Assembly: GCA_030671905.1 (NCBI GenBank)
Contig: DAOVHK010000013.1
Location: forward strand, 1-19,436
Origin: Clostridia bacterium
Lineage (GTDB): Bacteria; UBA6262; WVXT01
Direction: 5' to 3'
Length of the DNA: 19,436 bases
The translations under genes were made by a program, and so were the position numbers. This document shows positions 7,586 through 15,534 of the stretch, one piece after another (within the stretch, counting starts at the first letter, position 1; each line of letters starts with the position of its first letter). The notes under the pieces are model-generated. The model had not been told where the DNA came from and ran no database searches. It worked only from the letters and a program-made list of their open reading frames with translations.

Positions 7586-7657
7586 AAACTTCAAATAGGA
7601 GTTTCTTGGAGATTAAAATTAAAAGATAGTTTATAAACGAGGTGAGGTTGTTATAGG

Positions 7658-8800
7658 GTGGTAATGAAAAAAACGTTTGAAGTATTAAAAAAGAGCAAAA
7701 AAGCGAGAATAGGTAAAATTGTAACCACCCACGGCGTAATCAATACTCCTGTGTTTATTCCCGTAGGGACTCAAGGTACAGTAAAAACCATGTCGCCCAA
7801 GGAGCTGGAAGAGGCAGGAGTAGAGATAGTTCTCAGCAATACTTACTATCTATTCTTAAGACCGGGAGTGGAGATAATAGAGAAGGCTGGTGGTATCCAT
7901 AAGTTTATGGGCTGGAATAGACCAGTTATAAGTGATAGTGGCGGATATCAAGTTTTCAGTCTTGCCGACCGAAGAAAGATAAGCAAGGAAGGGGTAGAGT
8001 TCCAGTCGCATATAGATGGCGCTAAGCATTTCTTTTCACCGGAAAAAATTATTGAGATTCAGATTAATTTAGCTTCCGATATTATAACCTGTTTTGATGA
8101 GTGCATTCCCTATCCCTGCGGGAAAGATTACGCCCAGCAGTCGATGGAATTGACATTGAAATGGGCCAGACGGTGCAAAAAGGAATTCAACAATCACCAC
8201 TCATCGCCAAATTCACAATGGCTTTTTGGCATTATCCAGGGAGGGATGTATAAGGACTTAAGGAAAAGAAGTGCTGAGGAGACGATAGAAATTGGATTTG
8301 AAGGTTACGCAATAGGAGGCTTGAGCGTGGGAGAACCGCAGGATTTACGGAACGAGATTCTAGACTACACTACACCGTTCCTTCCCGAGGACAAGCCACG
8401 CTATTTAATGGGAGTGGGAGAGCCTCAACAACTATGGGAAGCTGTGGAGAAGGGCATCGATATGTTCGATTGTGCTATGCCCACCAGGAATGCCCGCAAC
8501 GGTCAGGTGTTCACCTCTCGAGGAAAAGTAGTAATTAAAAATGCCCAATACAAAGACGATTTTGCATCTCTCGACCCAGAATGTGGATGTTACACCTGTC
8601 GTCACTTTTCCCGAGCCTATCTCTGCCATCTTTTTCGAGCAGGGGAGATTTTGGCATTAAGATTAAACACTTTACATAATATGCATTTTATGGTAAAATT
8701 ATTCAAACAAATTCGTCAGGCGATTGAACAGGATCGCTATAAGGAAGCAAAAAGAGAATTTTTAAAAAAGTGGCATAATGATAGTGAAAAAATTCACTAA
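7658..8800 (+). CDS. tgt: tRNA-guanine transglycosylase (queuine tRNA-ribosyltransferase)
   Basis: Tgt exchanges guanine 34 in tRNAs with GUN anticodons for preQ1, the step before QueA. Numbered from the GTG, the proton-acceptor aspartate is D93 in SDSGGYQVF and the nucleophile is D271 in FDCAMPTRNARNGQ. GIIQGG and GLSVGE form the base pocket, and C309, C311, C314 and H340 make the zinc site (CGCYTC...TLH). Length (380) is standard. Two starts are possible: GTG 7658, 10 bases after GAGG, or ATG 7664, two codons later, which has AGGG 5 bases before it. The protein differs by only two residues. The gene follows queA and precedes yajC, the tgt-yajC-secD-secF order found widely in bacteria. Confidence 0.96.
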   Translation: MVMKKTFEVLKKSKKARIGKIVTTHGVINTPVFIPVGTQGTVKTMSPKELEEAGVEIVLSNTYYLFLRPGVEIIEKAGGIHKFMGWNRPVISDSGGYQVFSLADRRKISKEGVEFQSHIDGAKHFFSPEKIIEIQINLASDIITCFDECIPYPCGKDYAQQSMELTLKWARRCKKEFNNHHSSPNSQWLFGIIQGGMYKDLRKRSAEETIEIGFEGYAIGGLSVGEPQDLRNEILDYTTPFLPEDKPRYLMGVGEPQQLWEAVEKGIDMFDCAMPTRNARNGQVFTSRGKVVIKNAQYKDDFASLDPECGCYTCRHFSRAYLCHLFRAGEILALRLNTLHNMHFMVKLFKQIRQAIEQDRYKEAKREFLKKWHNDSEKIH

Positions 8801-8824
8801 TTAATATAAACATGGAGGTATCTA

Positions 8825-9175
8825 ATGGATCTTGTTTATGCTTTGGGTCAACGTCCAGGAGGAGCGGAAGGGGCTTCCAAAGGTAGTGCATTTGGAGGCT
8901 TATTGCCTCTAGTTCTAATCTTTTTTGTTTTCTATTTTCTTCTGATTCGTCCTCAACAGAGGAAAGTTAAAGAACACCAGAATCTTCTCAATGCCCTAAA
9001 GAAGGGAGATGAAATCATTACTTCTGGCGGAATTCACGGGATAGTAAGTGCAATCAAAGGCAATGTTGTGGATTTGAAGATTGCTGAAGGAGTAAAAGTG
9101 GTTATTTCCAAAAGTGCAATTGCCACAGTGGTCAAATTACCGGCCAGTCCCGAGCAAGGAAAAGAGGCAAAATGA
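8825..9175 (+). CDS. yajC: Sec translocase accessory subunit YajC
   Basis: The 116-residue protein has a short Gly-rich N-terminus, one strongly hydrophobic membrane segment (about residues 23-41), and directly after it the family motif LIRPQQRKVKEHQNLLNALKKGDEIITSGGIHGIV with a small cytoplasmic beta domain. YajC associates with SecDF at the SecYEG channel. It starts at ATG 8825 behind a near-perfect ribosome binding site, GGAGGT (8814-8819). It lies 24 bases after tgt and its stop overlaps the start of the next gene (ATGA), so the HD protein downstream is translationally coupled to it. Confidence 0.95.
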   Translation: MDLVYALGQRPGGAEGASKGSAFGGLLPLVLIFFVFYFLLIRPQQRKVKEHQNLLNALKKGDEIITSGGIHGIVSAIKGNVVDLKIAEGVKVVISKSAIATVVKLPASPEQGKEAK

Positions 9176-9834
9176 GTAGAGTAACAATTGAAGAAGTTAA
9201 ACAGCATCCTCGGGTGATTGCTTTCCTGGGAGCGGCAGACCAATATATGAGTGCAGTGGGTTACACTGAGCATGGGCAGCGTCACGCTAAGTTGGTTTCC
9301 AATATTGCTCATAATATCTTAACCCATTTAGAATATAATCAACGATTACCAGAGTTGGCTGCAATTGCTGGTTATCTCCACGACATGGGAAATATGATTG
9401 GTAGGACGCGCCATGAGCAGAGTGGAGCGTTGTTAGCTATTGAAATTTTGGAAAGCTTGAAGATAAATAGTGATGAAATTGCCTTGATTGCCGGGGCGAT
9501 TGGTAATCATGAACAGGAGACCGGTGACCCCATCAATGCCATTGCTGCAGCCGTTATTTTAGCTGACAAGTCGGATGTTCATCAATCGAGAGTGCGTCCC
9601 AATCTAAAGATATTTGATATTCACGACCGTGTAAATTACGCATCGAAAAAGTCATTTCTGAGAGTAAACCACGCCAAGAAGATAATTACATTAGAACTCA
9701 CCATTGATACCAAAGCTTCCCAGGTGATGGAGTACTTTGAGATATTTCTGACAAGAATGATAATGTGTCGGCGAGCAGCAAAATTTTTTGAATGCAATTT
9801 TGAACTGCTTATTAATAAAATTAAACTGCTTTAG
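9172..9834 (+). CDS. HD-domain phosphohydrolase, function unknown, in the Sec operon
   Basis: This 220-residue soluble protein contains an HD metal-dependent phosphohydrolase domain. Its likely metal ligands, in order, are H38 (HGQRHAKLV), the H70-D71 doublet (GYLHDMGN), H81 (RTRHEQSG), H113 (GNHEQE) and D132 (ILADKSDVHQSR). Three histidines beyond the H-D doublet suggest a site able to hold two metal ions, as in several nucleotide- and cyclic-dinucleotide-cleaving HD enzymes. There is no GYP motif, signal peptide or membrane segment. The C-terminal 70 residues (about 145-220) carry no motif I recognise. The ATG overlaps the yajC stop (ATGA), and secD begins 38 bases downstream. Its position between yajC and secD suggests co-expression with the Sec machinery, but the substrate cannot be told from sequence. 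Confidence 0.8.
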   Translation: MSRVTIEEVKQHPRVIAFLGAADQYMSAVGYTEHGQRHAKLVSNIAHNILTHLEYNQRLPELAAIAGYLHDMGNMIGRTRHEQSGALLAIEILESLKINSDEIALIAGAIGNHEQETGDPINAIAAAVILADKSDVHQSRVRPNLKIFDIHDRVNYASKKSFLRVNHAKKIITLELTIDTKASQVMEYFEIFLTRMIMCRRAAKFFECNFELLINKIKLL

Positions 9835-9872
9835 GCGCTTTTCATATGTCAATAGGCATTTAGGAGATATTT

Positions 9873-11255
9873 ATGCAGAAATCAATTCAGTGGAAAGCAA
9901 TCCTTACAGCAATAATTGTTATATTGGCACTAGCATATTTATATCCGACATACCAATGGTATAGTAAATCTCCTGAGGAAAGGATAAAGCTGGAAGAGAG
10001 GAAAGATAAAATTCTGGGCAAAATCCTGAAGCTGGGCCTCGATTTAAGGGGAGGAATGCATCTGGTTTTGGAAGTTGATTTAAATAGACTTCCCCAAGGA
10101 ACTTCCCCCGGCGATGCTATGGAAAGAGCCTTAGAGGTCATACGCAATCGTGTAGACCAATTCGGCGTGGCCGAACCATTAATTGCCCGTCAGGGAGATA
10201 AGTGGCTCGTTGTGGAATTACCTGGAGTGAAAGATCCCGAAAGAGCGATTGAACTTATTGGAAAGACGGCATTACTCGAGTTCAAATTGGTCAATGATGG
10301 AGTCAGAATAAGCGAGATATTAGATTCTGAAGGAAAAGTTGATCCCAGCAGGATTCCCCTTGGTTATGAAGTCCTGCCAGGGAAGGGAGAGACATTATTT
10401 TTAGTGAAAGAGGAGCCGGAAATTACTGGGGCAGCATTGACTAATGCCAAAGTAGAGATAGGTGGCCAGTATAATATGCCCTATGTAGCTATCGATTTCA
10501 ATAAGGACGGTGCCAAAAAATTTGCCAGGATAACAGAAATCAACATTGAGAGAAACCTGTCTATTGTTCTTGACGGGCGAGTGCAATCAGCTCCTGTAAT
10601 CAAGAGTAAGATCCCTGATGGCCATGCAATAATTGAAGGAAACTTCACCATGGAGGAAGCCAAGAACTTAGCTATTGTATTGAGGGCAGGTGCTTTGCCT
10701 GCACCAGTTAACATCATAGAGAATAGAACCGTAGGTCCCAGTCTGGGAAGAGATTCAGTTCGTGCTGGAGTAGTGGCCACGGGAATTGGTCTTATTTGCG
10801 TAATGCTCTTTATGGTAATCTACTACAAGTTATCTGGTTTGGTTGTCGACTTAGCACTCATCTTAAATTTGATTATACTTTTGGGAATGATGGCTTATTT
10901 TCGTGCAACTCTAACCTTGCCTGGCATCGCTGGCATCATCTTAATCATCGGTATGTCAGTAGATGCCAATGTTTTGATTTTTGAGAGGATCAGAGAAGAG
11001 TTAAGAGCGGGCAAAACGGTCAGAGTAGCAATTGATTCAGGATACCAGAAGGCATTCAGGACTATTCTCGATTCCAACCTGACTACATTGATAGCAGCAG
11101 CTTTCCTGTTTCAATTCGGCACGGGCCCGGTAAAAGGTTTTGCGGTCACGCTTTCTCTAGGCATATTAATTAGCATGTTTACCGCCTTAGTGGTTACACG
11201 TATGGTTTTCGATATGGTTTTAATGGGTAAAAAAGTAGAGAAACTAAGCATATAA
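9873..11255 (+). CDS. secD: Protein translocase subunit SecD
   Basis: The 460-residue membrane protein has one N-terminal transmembrane helix (about 8-25), a large periplasmic region beginning with the family motif GLDLRGGMHLVLEVD (about 55-69), and five further helices from about residue 290 to the end. The conserved helix pair includes GIAGIILIIGMSVDANVLIFERIREEL and the last helices FGTGPVKGFAVTLSLGILISMFTALVVTR. SecD works with SecF to pull exported proteins out of SecYEG using the proton or sodium gradient. It starts at ATG 9873 after AGGAGA (9862-9867). Length is normal for a SecD separate from SecF. A palindromic element separates it from secF. Confidence 0.96.
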   Translation: MQKSIQWKAILTAIIVILALAYLYPTYQWYSKSPEERIKLEERKDKILGKILKLGLDLRGGMHLVLEVDLNRLPQGTSPGDAMERALEVIRNRVDQFGVAEPLIARQGDKWLVVELPGVKDPERAIELIGKTALLEFKLVNDGVRISEILDSEGKVDPSRIPLGYEVLPGKGETLFLVKEEPEITGAALTNAKVEIGGQYNMPYVAIDFNKDGAKKFARITEINIERNLSIVLDGRVQSAPVIKSKIPDGHAIIEGNFTMEEAKNLAIVLRAGALPAPVNIIENRTVGPSLGRDSVRAGVVATGIGLICVMLFMVIYYKLSGLVVDLALILNLIILLGMMAYFRATLTLPGIAGIILIIGMSVDANVLIFERIREELRAGKTVRVAIDSGYQKAFRTILDSNLTTLIAAAFLFQFGTGPVKGFAVTLSLGILISMFTALVVTRMVFDMVLMGKKVEKLSI

Positions 11256-11262
11256 AAGAATA

Positions 11263-11279
11263 GCGAAGCAAAGCTTCGC
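11263..11279. repeat. Perfect short hairpin after secD
   Basis: GCGAAGC (11263-11269) and GCTTCGC (11273-11279) form a 7-bp stem with loop AAA, beginning 8 bases after the secD stop. No T-run follows, so it does not look like an intrinsic terminator. It may be a small repeat, an mRNA-stabilising stem, or a neighbour of the larger palindromic element that starts 4 bases later. Confidence 0.4.
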
Positions 11280-11282
11280 GTC

Positions 11283-11344
11283 AATGTAGGGGTTCGATTC
11301 ATCGAACCCGCATCATCGGGCGCCATAAATGTCGCCCCTACATT
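11283..11344. repeat. 62-bp palindromic element between secD and secF (MITE/REP-like)
   Basis: Perfect 10-bp arms, AATGTAGGGG (11283-11292) and CCCCTACATT (11335-11344), enclose two further hairpins. The first is GGGTTCGAT/ATCGAACCC (11290-11309), a perfect 9-bp stem that shares bases with the outer arm. The second is GGGCG...CGCCC with inner CAT/ATG (11318-11337). The whole can fold as a long stem or as a cruciform of two stems. Its G+C content is well above the surrounding intergenic DNA. The layout, a mobile-looking palindrome placed neatly between two cotranscribed genes, is typical of small dispersed repeats. Only one full copy is in this window, so repetition across the genome is an inference. 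Confidence 0.6.
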
Positions 11345-11361
11345 CTTTGATTTTTGGCTAA

Positions 11362-11375
11362 AAAGACATGTCTTT
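11362..11375. repeat. 14-bp perfect palindrome upstream of secF
   Basis: AAAGACATGTCTTT at 11362-11375 reads the same on both strands. It lies 35 bases before the secF start. It could be a protein-binding site or chance in A/T-rich DNA. No matching copy was noticed elsewhere in the window. The secF ribosome binding site, AGAGGAG (11398-11404), is separate from it. Confidence 0.25.
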
Positions 11376-11410
11376 AGAACTTTCTTTCAATTAATAAAGA
11401 GGAGAAAGGT

Positions 11411-12304
11411 ATGCAATTTTTTGGTAAAACGAACTTCAAGTTTATTGAAAAGAGAAAGAAAGCTTTTATCCTTTCGGGACTTATGATTTTGGTCTCAGGG
11501 TATGCCATCTTTCACAAAGGAGTAAATTTGGGGATAGACTTTACTGGTGGCACACTCGTACAAATAAATTTCTCCCAGGAAATCGCCGTAGGAGGGATGA
11601 GAGAAACACTGTCGAGACACGAGCTATCCGGAGCTACCATTCAGAAATTTCCCAATACCAATGTACTGATCATTAGAGTAAAAAGTTTGGATGTCGGACC
11701 TTTAGAGATTGTTCAAAAGTTAACTTCCGTTTTCCAAGAAGAGTTTCCTCAAAATCAATTTACCATTGAGCGAAACGAGGTAGTAGGACCCGTGGTTGGT
11801 GAGTATCTTAAAAAACGTGGTATAAAGGCTTTCTTATTCGCCTTCTTGGGCATTATTATCTACGTCGCCTGGCGCTTTATAGGTGGTATCTGGGGCCTTG
11901 CTGGAGTAACAGCCTTAACTCACGATGTATTCATCACTTTTGGTATATTCACCATATTGGGAAAAGAGATTACTCTTCCCATTGTTGCTGCCCTCCTTAC
12001 ATTAGCTGGATATTCCATAAACGATACTATCGTGGTCTACGACAGGATAAGAGAGAATATCAGGCTGCAATATAAAAAGCCTTTGATTGAGATAATAAAC
12101 TCAAGCATTAATGAGACATTATCCCGCACTACGATGACTTCCCTGACCACTCTGTTGGTGGTCTTATCAATATTCATTCTGGGTGGTCCTGTTATTCACG
12201 ATTTTTCTTTTGCAATTTTAATAGGGATATTTATCGGAACATATTCGTCTATATTTATAGCCAGTCCCCTCGTTTATGAGTGGAAGGTGAAAAAGAGTAG
12301 ATAA
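11411..12304 (+). CDS. secF: Protein translocase subunit SecF
   Basis: The 297-residue partner of SecD has an N-terminal membrane helix (about 17-34), then the family signature VNLGIDFTGGTLVQINF (about 38-54), a short periplasmic domain, and five C-terminal helices that include GITALTHD-like GVTALTHDVFITFGIF, LAGYSINDTIVVYDRIREN and TRTTMTSLTTLLVVLSIFILGG-type sequence near residues 235-265. It completes the SecDF motor assisting export through SecYEG. It starts at ATG 11411 with AGAGGAG 6 bases upstream. The gap to secD (155 bp) is unusually long for this gene pair because of the inserted palindromic element. lpxK follows after 9 bases. Confidence 0.96.
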   Translation: MQFFGKTNFKFIEKRKKAFILSGLMILVSGYAIFHKGVNLGIDFTGGTLVQINFSQEIAVGGMRETLSRHELSGATIQKFPNTNVLIIRVKSLDVGPLEIVQKLTSVFQEEFPQNQFTIERNEVVGPVVGEYLKKRGIKAFLFAFLGIIIYVAWRFIGGIWGLAGVTALTHDVFITFGIFTILGKEITLPIVAALLTLAGYSINDTIVVYDRIRENIRLQYKKPLIEIINSSINETLSRTTMTSLTTLLVVLSIFILGGPVIHDFSFAILIGIFIGTYSSIFIASPLVYEWKVKKSR

Positions 12305-12313
12305 AAACATGTA

Positions 12314-13453
12314 ATGAGAGAGAAAATAATAGGCTTCTATCTAGCCTGCATAAATAACGAAAGGGGGAAAATCCATTCTCTTTTTCGTTCTTTATTTTTT
12401 ATCTTATCTCGATTCTACTATTTAGCGATTAAGATTCGTTGGCTCATCTACAAACTGGGAGTCATCCCTAAAACCAGGATACCCTGTGCTGTAATTAGTG
12501 TGGGTAATATTACATGGGGTGGCACAGGAAAGACTCCCGCTGTAATTATGATAGCTAAACTACTCAAAGAAAAGGGAAAGAGAGTTACCGTTTTATCTCG
12601 AGGGTATGGAAGGAGGAAGGAAAAGGATAAAAAGAACAAGATATCGATAGTATCCAACGGAAAGAGGTTAATCCTCTCTTCCAGGGAGGCTGGGGATGAG
12701 CCTTATCTCCTTTCAAAAAATCTACCCGATGTTTCCGTAATTGTAGGAAAAAATAGAATAAACAGTGGAAAATATGCAATAGAGAGATTTGCTACTGAAG
12801 TCGTGGTTTTAGATGATGGTTTTCAATACTGGCCCTTGAACAGGGATATAGACATTGTAACCATAGATTGTTCAAATCCTTATGGTAATGGCTACTTAAT
12901 TCCTCGTGGGTCTTTAAGAGAACCTGTCTCACACTTATCCAGGGCAGACATTTTTCTTTTGACCAGAGCAAATCTTGTTTCCCGGGATGATTTACACAGG
13001 ATAATTGGCGATTTAGAAAGACTCAATCCTCACTCGACAATCCTGGAAAGCGTTCACCGGCCAAAATATCTACAAGGTTCTTTCTCTGGAAAGAAGAAAA
13101 ATTTAGATTTTATTAAGGATAGAAGAGTAGTTGCTTTTTCCAGTATCGGCAATCCTTATTCCTTTGAGAAGACATTAGAAGGGTTGGGCGCAGAAATCGT
13201 CAAAATTTTCCAATTTCCTGACCACCACGATTATCAGCGAAATGACCTCCGGAAAATAGAAACCGCATGCAGAACTGACCTGGAGAAAAGAGAAGTAATC
13301 GTAGTTACCACTGAAAAGGATGGAGTGCGACTGGAGAGAATTATTTCTCCAGAAGCCGACAAGGTTTTCTGGGAAATTTGGATATTGAAAGTAGAACTGG
13401 AGATTGTTCGAGGCAAAGAGGAATGGCAAAGAAAAATAGAATCATATATCTGA
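12314..13453 (+). CDS. lpxK: Tetraacyldisaccharide 4'-kinase LpxK
   Basis: LpxK phosphorylates the 4' position of the lipid A disaccharide at the inner face of the cytoplasmic membrane. Evidence: a membrane-associating N-terminal helix (about residues 20-48), SVGNITWGGTGKTP with the Walker A loop (about 62-74), VLSRGYGRR, the conserved GDEPYLLS, VVLDDGFQYWPLNRDIDI (DDGFQ at 167-171), NPYGNGYLIPRGSLREP, and the late ITTEKDG-like VVTTEKDGVRLE. At 379 residues it is a little longer than usual. The ATG at 12314 has no clear ribosome binding site, so it may depend on coupling to secF, whose stop is 9 bases away. The 3' end overlaps the next gene by 31 bases. It opens the LPS assembly cluster. Confidence 0.95.
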   Translation: MREKIIGFYLACINNERGKIHSLFRSLFFILSRFYYLAIKIRWLIYKLGVIPKTRIPCAVISVGNITWGGTGKTPAVIMIAKLLKEKGKRVTVLSRGYGRRKEKDKKNKISIVSNGKRLILSSREAGDEPYLLSKNLPDVSVIVGKNRINSGKYAIERFATEVVVLDDGFQYWPLNRDIDIVTIDCSNPYGNGYLIPRGSLREPVSHLSRADIFLLTRANLVSRDDLHRIIGDLERLNPHSTILESVHRPKYLQGSFSGKKKNLDFIKDRRVVAFSSIGNPYSFEKTLEGLGAEIVKIFQFPDHHDYQRNDLRKIETACRTDLEKREVIVVTTEKDGVRLERIISPEADKVFWEIWILKVELEIVRGKEEWQRKIESYI

Positions 13454-14181
13454 TTTTTATTCTTTTTCTCATTTTTTACAGTAGCTCAATAGATTGCTTG
13501 GCAAATTCTCTCTGGCGTAAAGTAGAGAATAAAGCTTTCCGAGTAGGAGAGAAGTTAACCTATATAGTTAAGTGGAAAGGGGTAGCCGGCGGGACTGCGG
13601 TAATGAGAGTAAAGAAGATTGTGAAAATTTCTGGCAGGGATGCTTATTATGTGACCCTTTCTACTCGTAGCTCGAGATTTTTCGATATCTTTTACAAAAT
13701 TAGAGACTTTATAGAATCATATATTGATAAACAAGGTATATTTACCTGGAAGCAGAGAAAGAAATTGAGAGGAGGCAAGTATCGCTCTAATAAGGAGATA
13801 ATTTACGACCAGGAAAAACATCAAGCTTTATATAAAGGGAAAAAGATTGATATTCCTGTTTATGTTCAGGATTCGCTATCCTCTATTTACTATTTAAGAA
13901 CACAGGAACTCAACAAGGGAGACTCACTAATTATAGACGCTAATGATGACGGCAATAACTATTCAGTAGAAGTAAAAGTTATCGGGATTGAGAAAGTTAC
14001 CACTCCTTCTGGTAAATATAAAGCACTCAAGACCGAAGTAGTATGGAAGAGCGAAGGAAAGGTTCACGCAGAGAGTTCCCAGATGTGGCTCAGCAATGAC
14101 CAAAGGAAGATCCCGGTAAAAATAGAAAGGCAAAGCAAGATGGGAAAGATTACTATGCTTCTAAAGAAAGCGAAATTCTAA
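13423..14181 (+). CDS. Exported DUF3108-type protein in the LPS cluster
   Basis: From ATG 13423 this is a 252-residue protein with a hydrophobic N-terminal signal (about residues 6-22). The mature part, beginning near NSLWRKVENKAFRVGEKLTYIVKWKGVAGGTAVM, resembles the DUF3108 family: a beta-rich periplasmic fold with the sequence GEKLTYIVKWKGV near the start and IYYLRT, a GKYKALKTEVVW strand and VKIERQSKMGKI near the end. A cysteine follows the signal (SSSIDC), but the residue before it is Asp, which does not fit a lipobox well. The open frame extends upstream to a TTG at 13378, but the ATG has GAGG 9 bases before it and starts the signal directly. It overlaps lpxK by 31 bases and abuts waaA with no gap. 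An envelope role linked to LPS is inferred from context; no biochemical function is established. Confidence 0.75.
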   Translation: MAKKNRIIYLIFILFLIFYSSSIDCLANSLWRKVENKAFRVGEKLTYIVKWKGVAGGTAVMRVKKIVKISGRDAYYVTLSTRSSRFFDIFYKIRDFIESYIDKQGIFTWKQRKKLRGGKYRSNKEIIYDQEKHQALYKGKKIDIPVYVQDSLSSIYYLRTQELNKGDSLIIDANDDGNNYSVEVKVIGIEKVTTPSGKYKALKTEVVWKSEGKVHAESSQMWLSNDQRKIPVKIERQSKMGKITMLLKKAKF

Positions 14182-15528
14182 ATGGAAAAACCTGTGAAAG
14201 GCAAACTTAAGAAATTCGATTTTTTCTGGACTTTTTACCAGATTCTTTTAGTTTTCTTCTTCTCTATCTTCTGGCCATTTTTTATTCGGAAAATAAGAAA
14301 AGGGCTGAAACAGAGATTGGGTTTTTTGAATGAAAGCATAAACAGAACAAGAAATGAAAACCTCATTTGGGCCCATGCCGCTTCCGTGGGCGAAGTGGTA
14401 GCCATGGGAAATTTAATAAGAGCCATTAAAAAGGAATGCCCTGATTACGATTTTGTTATTTCCACATTAACCACTACTGGTCAAACTATGGCTAGAAAAA
14501 TAATTCCCGATGCCCGGGCATTCATTTACTTTCCTCTTGATTTCTCATGCATAGTGGGAAGAGTTCTCGATACCATCAAACCAAAACTGTTCATTATAAC
14601 CGAAACAGAGCTCTGGCCGAATTTCATAAGGGAAGCAAAGAAAAGGACAATTCCCATAATGGTAGCTAACGGAAGGATTTCTACGGGCTCTTTTAGAAAG
14701 TATAAAATGGTTAAGTTCTTGATGAACAGAGTCCTGGAAAATATCGACCTATTTATTATGCAGAGCCGGATGGATGCAGAGCGGATTATCTCATTGGGAG
14801 CTAATTCCTCAACAGTCACTGTAACAGGGAATTTGAAGTTTGATGTAGGCACGGACATTTTTCTTCGCTCAGCAAATCCAAATTTACAAAGCAATAAATT
14901 AATTTTTGTTGCCGGTAGCACGCATAGGGGAGAAGAAGAGACAATCCTTGATGTTTATGGAGAAATTAAAAAGTCTTATCCTCAGATAGTTTTAATTCTT
15001 GCACCTCGCCATATGCAGAGAGTAAACGAAGTGGAAAAGTTGCTAAATAGCAGAAATTTTAAATTCACCAGAAGGTCAGAACTTTCTTCTCCATTTCAAG
15101 GTAACAGTCTAAATCAGGTTGTTCTCCTGGACACCATTGGCGAGCTCACTCATTTCTATGCTCTGGCAAAAATTGTCTTTGTAGGTGGAAGCCTGGTTCC
15201 TGTGGGAGGGCACAATATTCTCGAGCCGGCCAGTTTAGGAAAGGGGGTCCTCTTCGGTCCCTATATGGACAATTTTGAAGAAATAGCTCAATTTTTTATT
15301 TCCCGGGGAGCAGGAAGAGTAGTATCTAATAGAGAAGAGCTAGTTAACAGTATCCTTAAGTTATTATCAAATCCCGAAGAATTAGAAAGAATGGGAAAGA
15401 CTGCTCTGGAAATAGTTAAGGCGCATAAGGGAGCTGCCGAAAAGAGTGCCATATTAGCAAAAAACCTACTCAAGAAAAATGGGGTCAACTCTATTTTATT
15501 TTTTCTGGGGAAAGGTGAAAAGGATTAA
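14182..15528 (+). CDS. waaA: 3-deoxy-D-manno-octulosonic acid (Kdo) transferase
   Basis: WaaA (KdtA) transfers Kdo from CMP-Kdo to the lipid A precursor at the cytoplasmic membrane. The 448-residue protein has an N-terminal hydrophobic anchor (about 14-34), IWAHAASVGEVVA with the catalytic base at E71, TLTTTGQTMA, FIITETELWPNFI (E140 region), VANGRIS, VTGNLKFD, FVAGSTHRGEEE, LAPRHMQR and the CMP-Kdo-binding C-terminus VGGSLVPVGGHNILEPA. The start codon follows the previous stop immediately (TAA-ATG). It is slightly longer than the usual 420 to 430 residues, mainly at the two ends. Whether it adds one, two or more Kdo units cannot be read from the sequence. The kinase-like gene downstream at 17621 would fit a phosphorylated Kdo or heptose. 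Confidence 0.95.
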   Translation: MEKPVKGKLKKFDFFWTFYQILLVFFFSIFWPFFIRKIRKGLKQRLGFLNESINRTRNENLIWAHAASVGEVVAMGNLIRAIKKECPDYDFVISTLTTTGQTMARKIIPDARAFIYFPLDFSCIVGRVLDTIKPKLFIITETELWPNFIREAKKRTIPIMVANGRISTGSFRKYKMVKFLMNRVLENIDLFIMQSRMDAERIISLGANSSTVTVTGNLKFDVGTDIFLRSANPNLQSNKLIFVAGSTHRGEEETILDVYGEIKKSYPQIVLILAPRHMQRVNEVEKLLNSRNFKFTRRSELSSPFQGNSLNQVVLLDTIGELTHFYALAKIVFVGGSLVPVGGHNILEPASLGKGVLFGPYMDNFEEIAQFFISRGAGRVVSNREELVNSILKLLSNPEELERMGKTALEIVKAHKGAAEKSAILAKNLLKKNGVNSILFFLGKGEKD

Positions 15529-15534
15529 AATAAA

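Noticed and set aside
8782..8799. TAGTGAA/TTCACTA hairpin at the end of tgt as a terminator
   Set aside because: The stem is weak and A/T-only at its base, overlaps the tgt coding end, has no T-run after it, and yajC with a strong ribosome binding site follows within 26 bases.
13378..13422. TTG-initiated longer form of the DUF3108-type protein
   Set aside because: The extra 15 residues lie inside the lpxK coding sequence, do not look like a signal peptide and precede a well-placed ATG that starts the signal directly.
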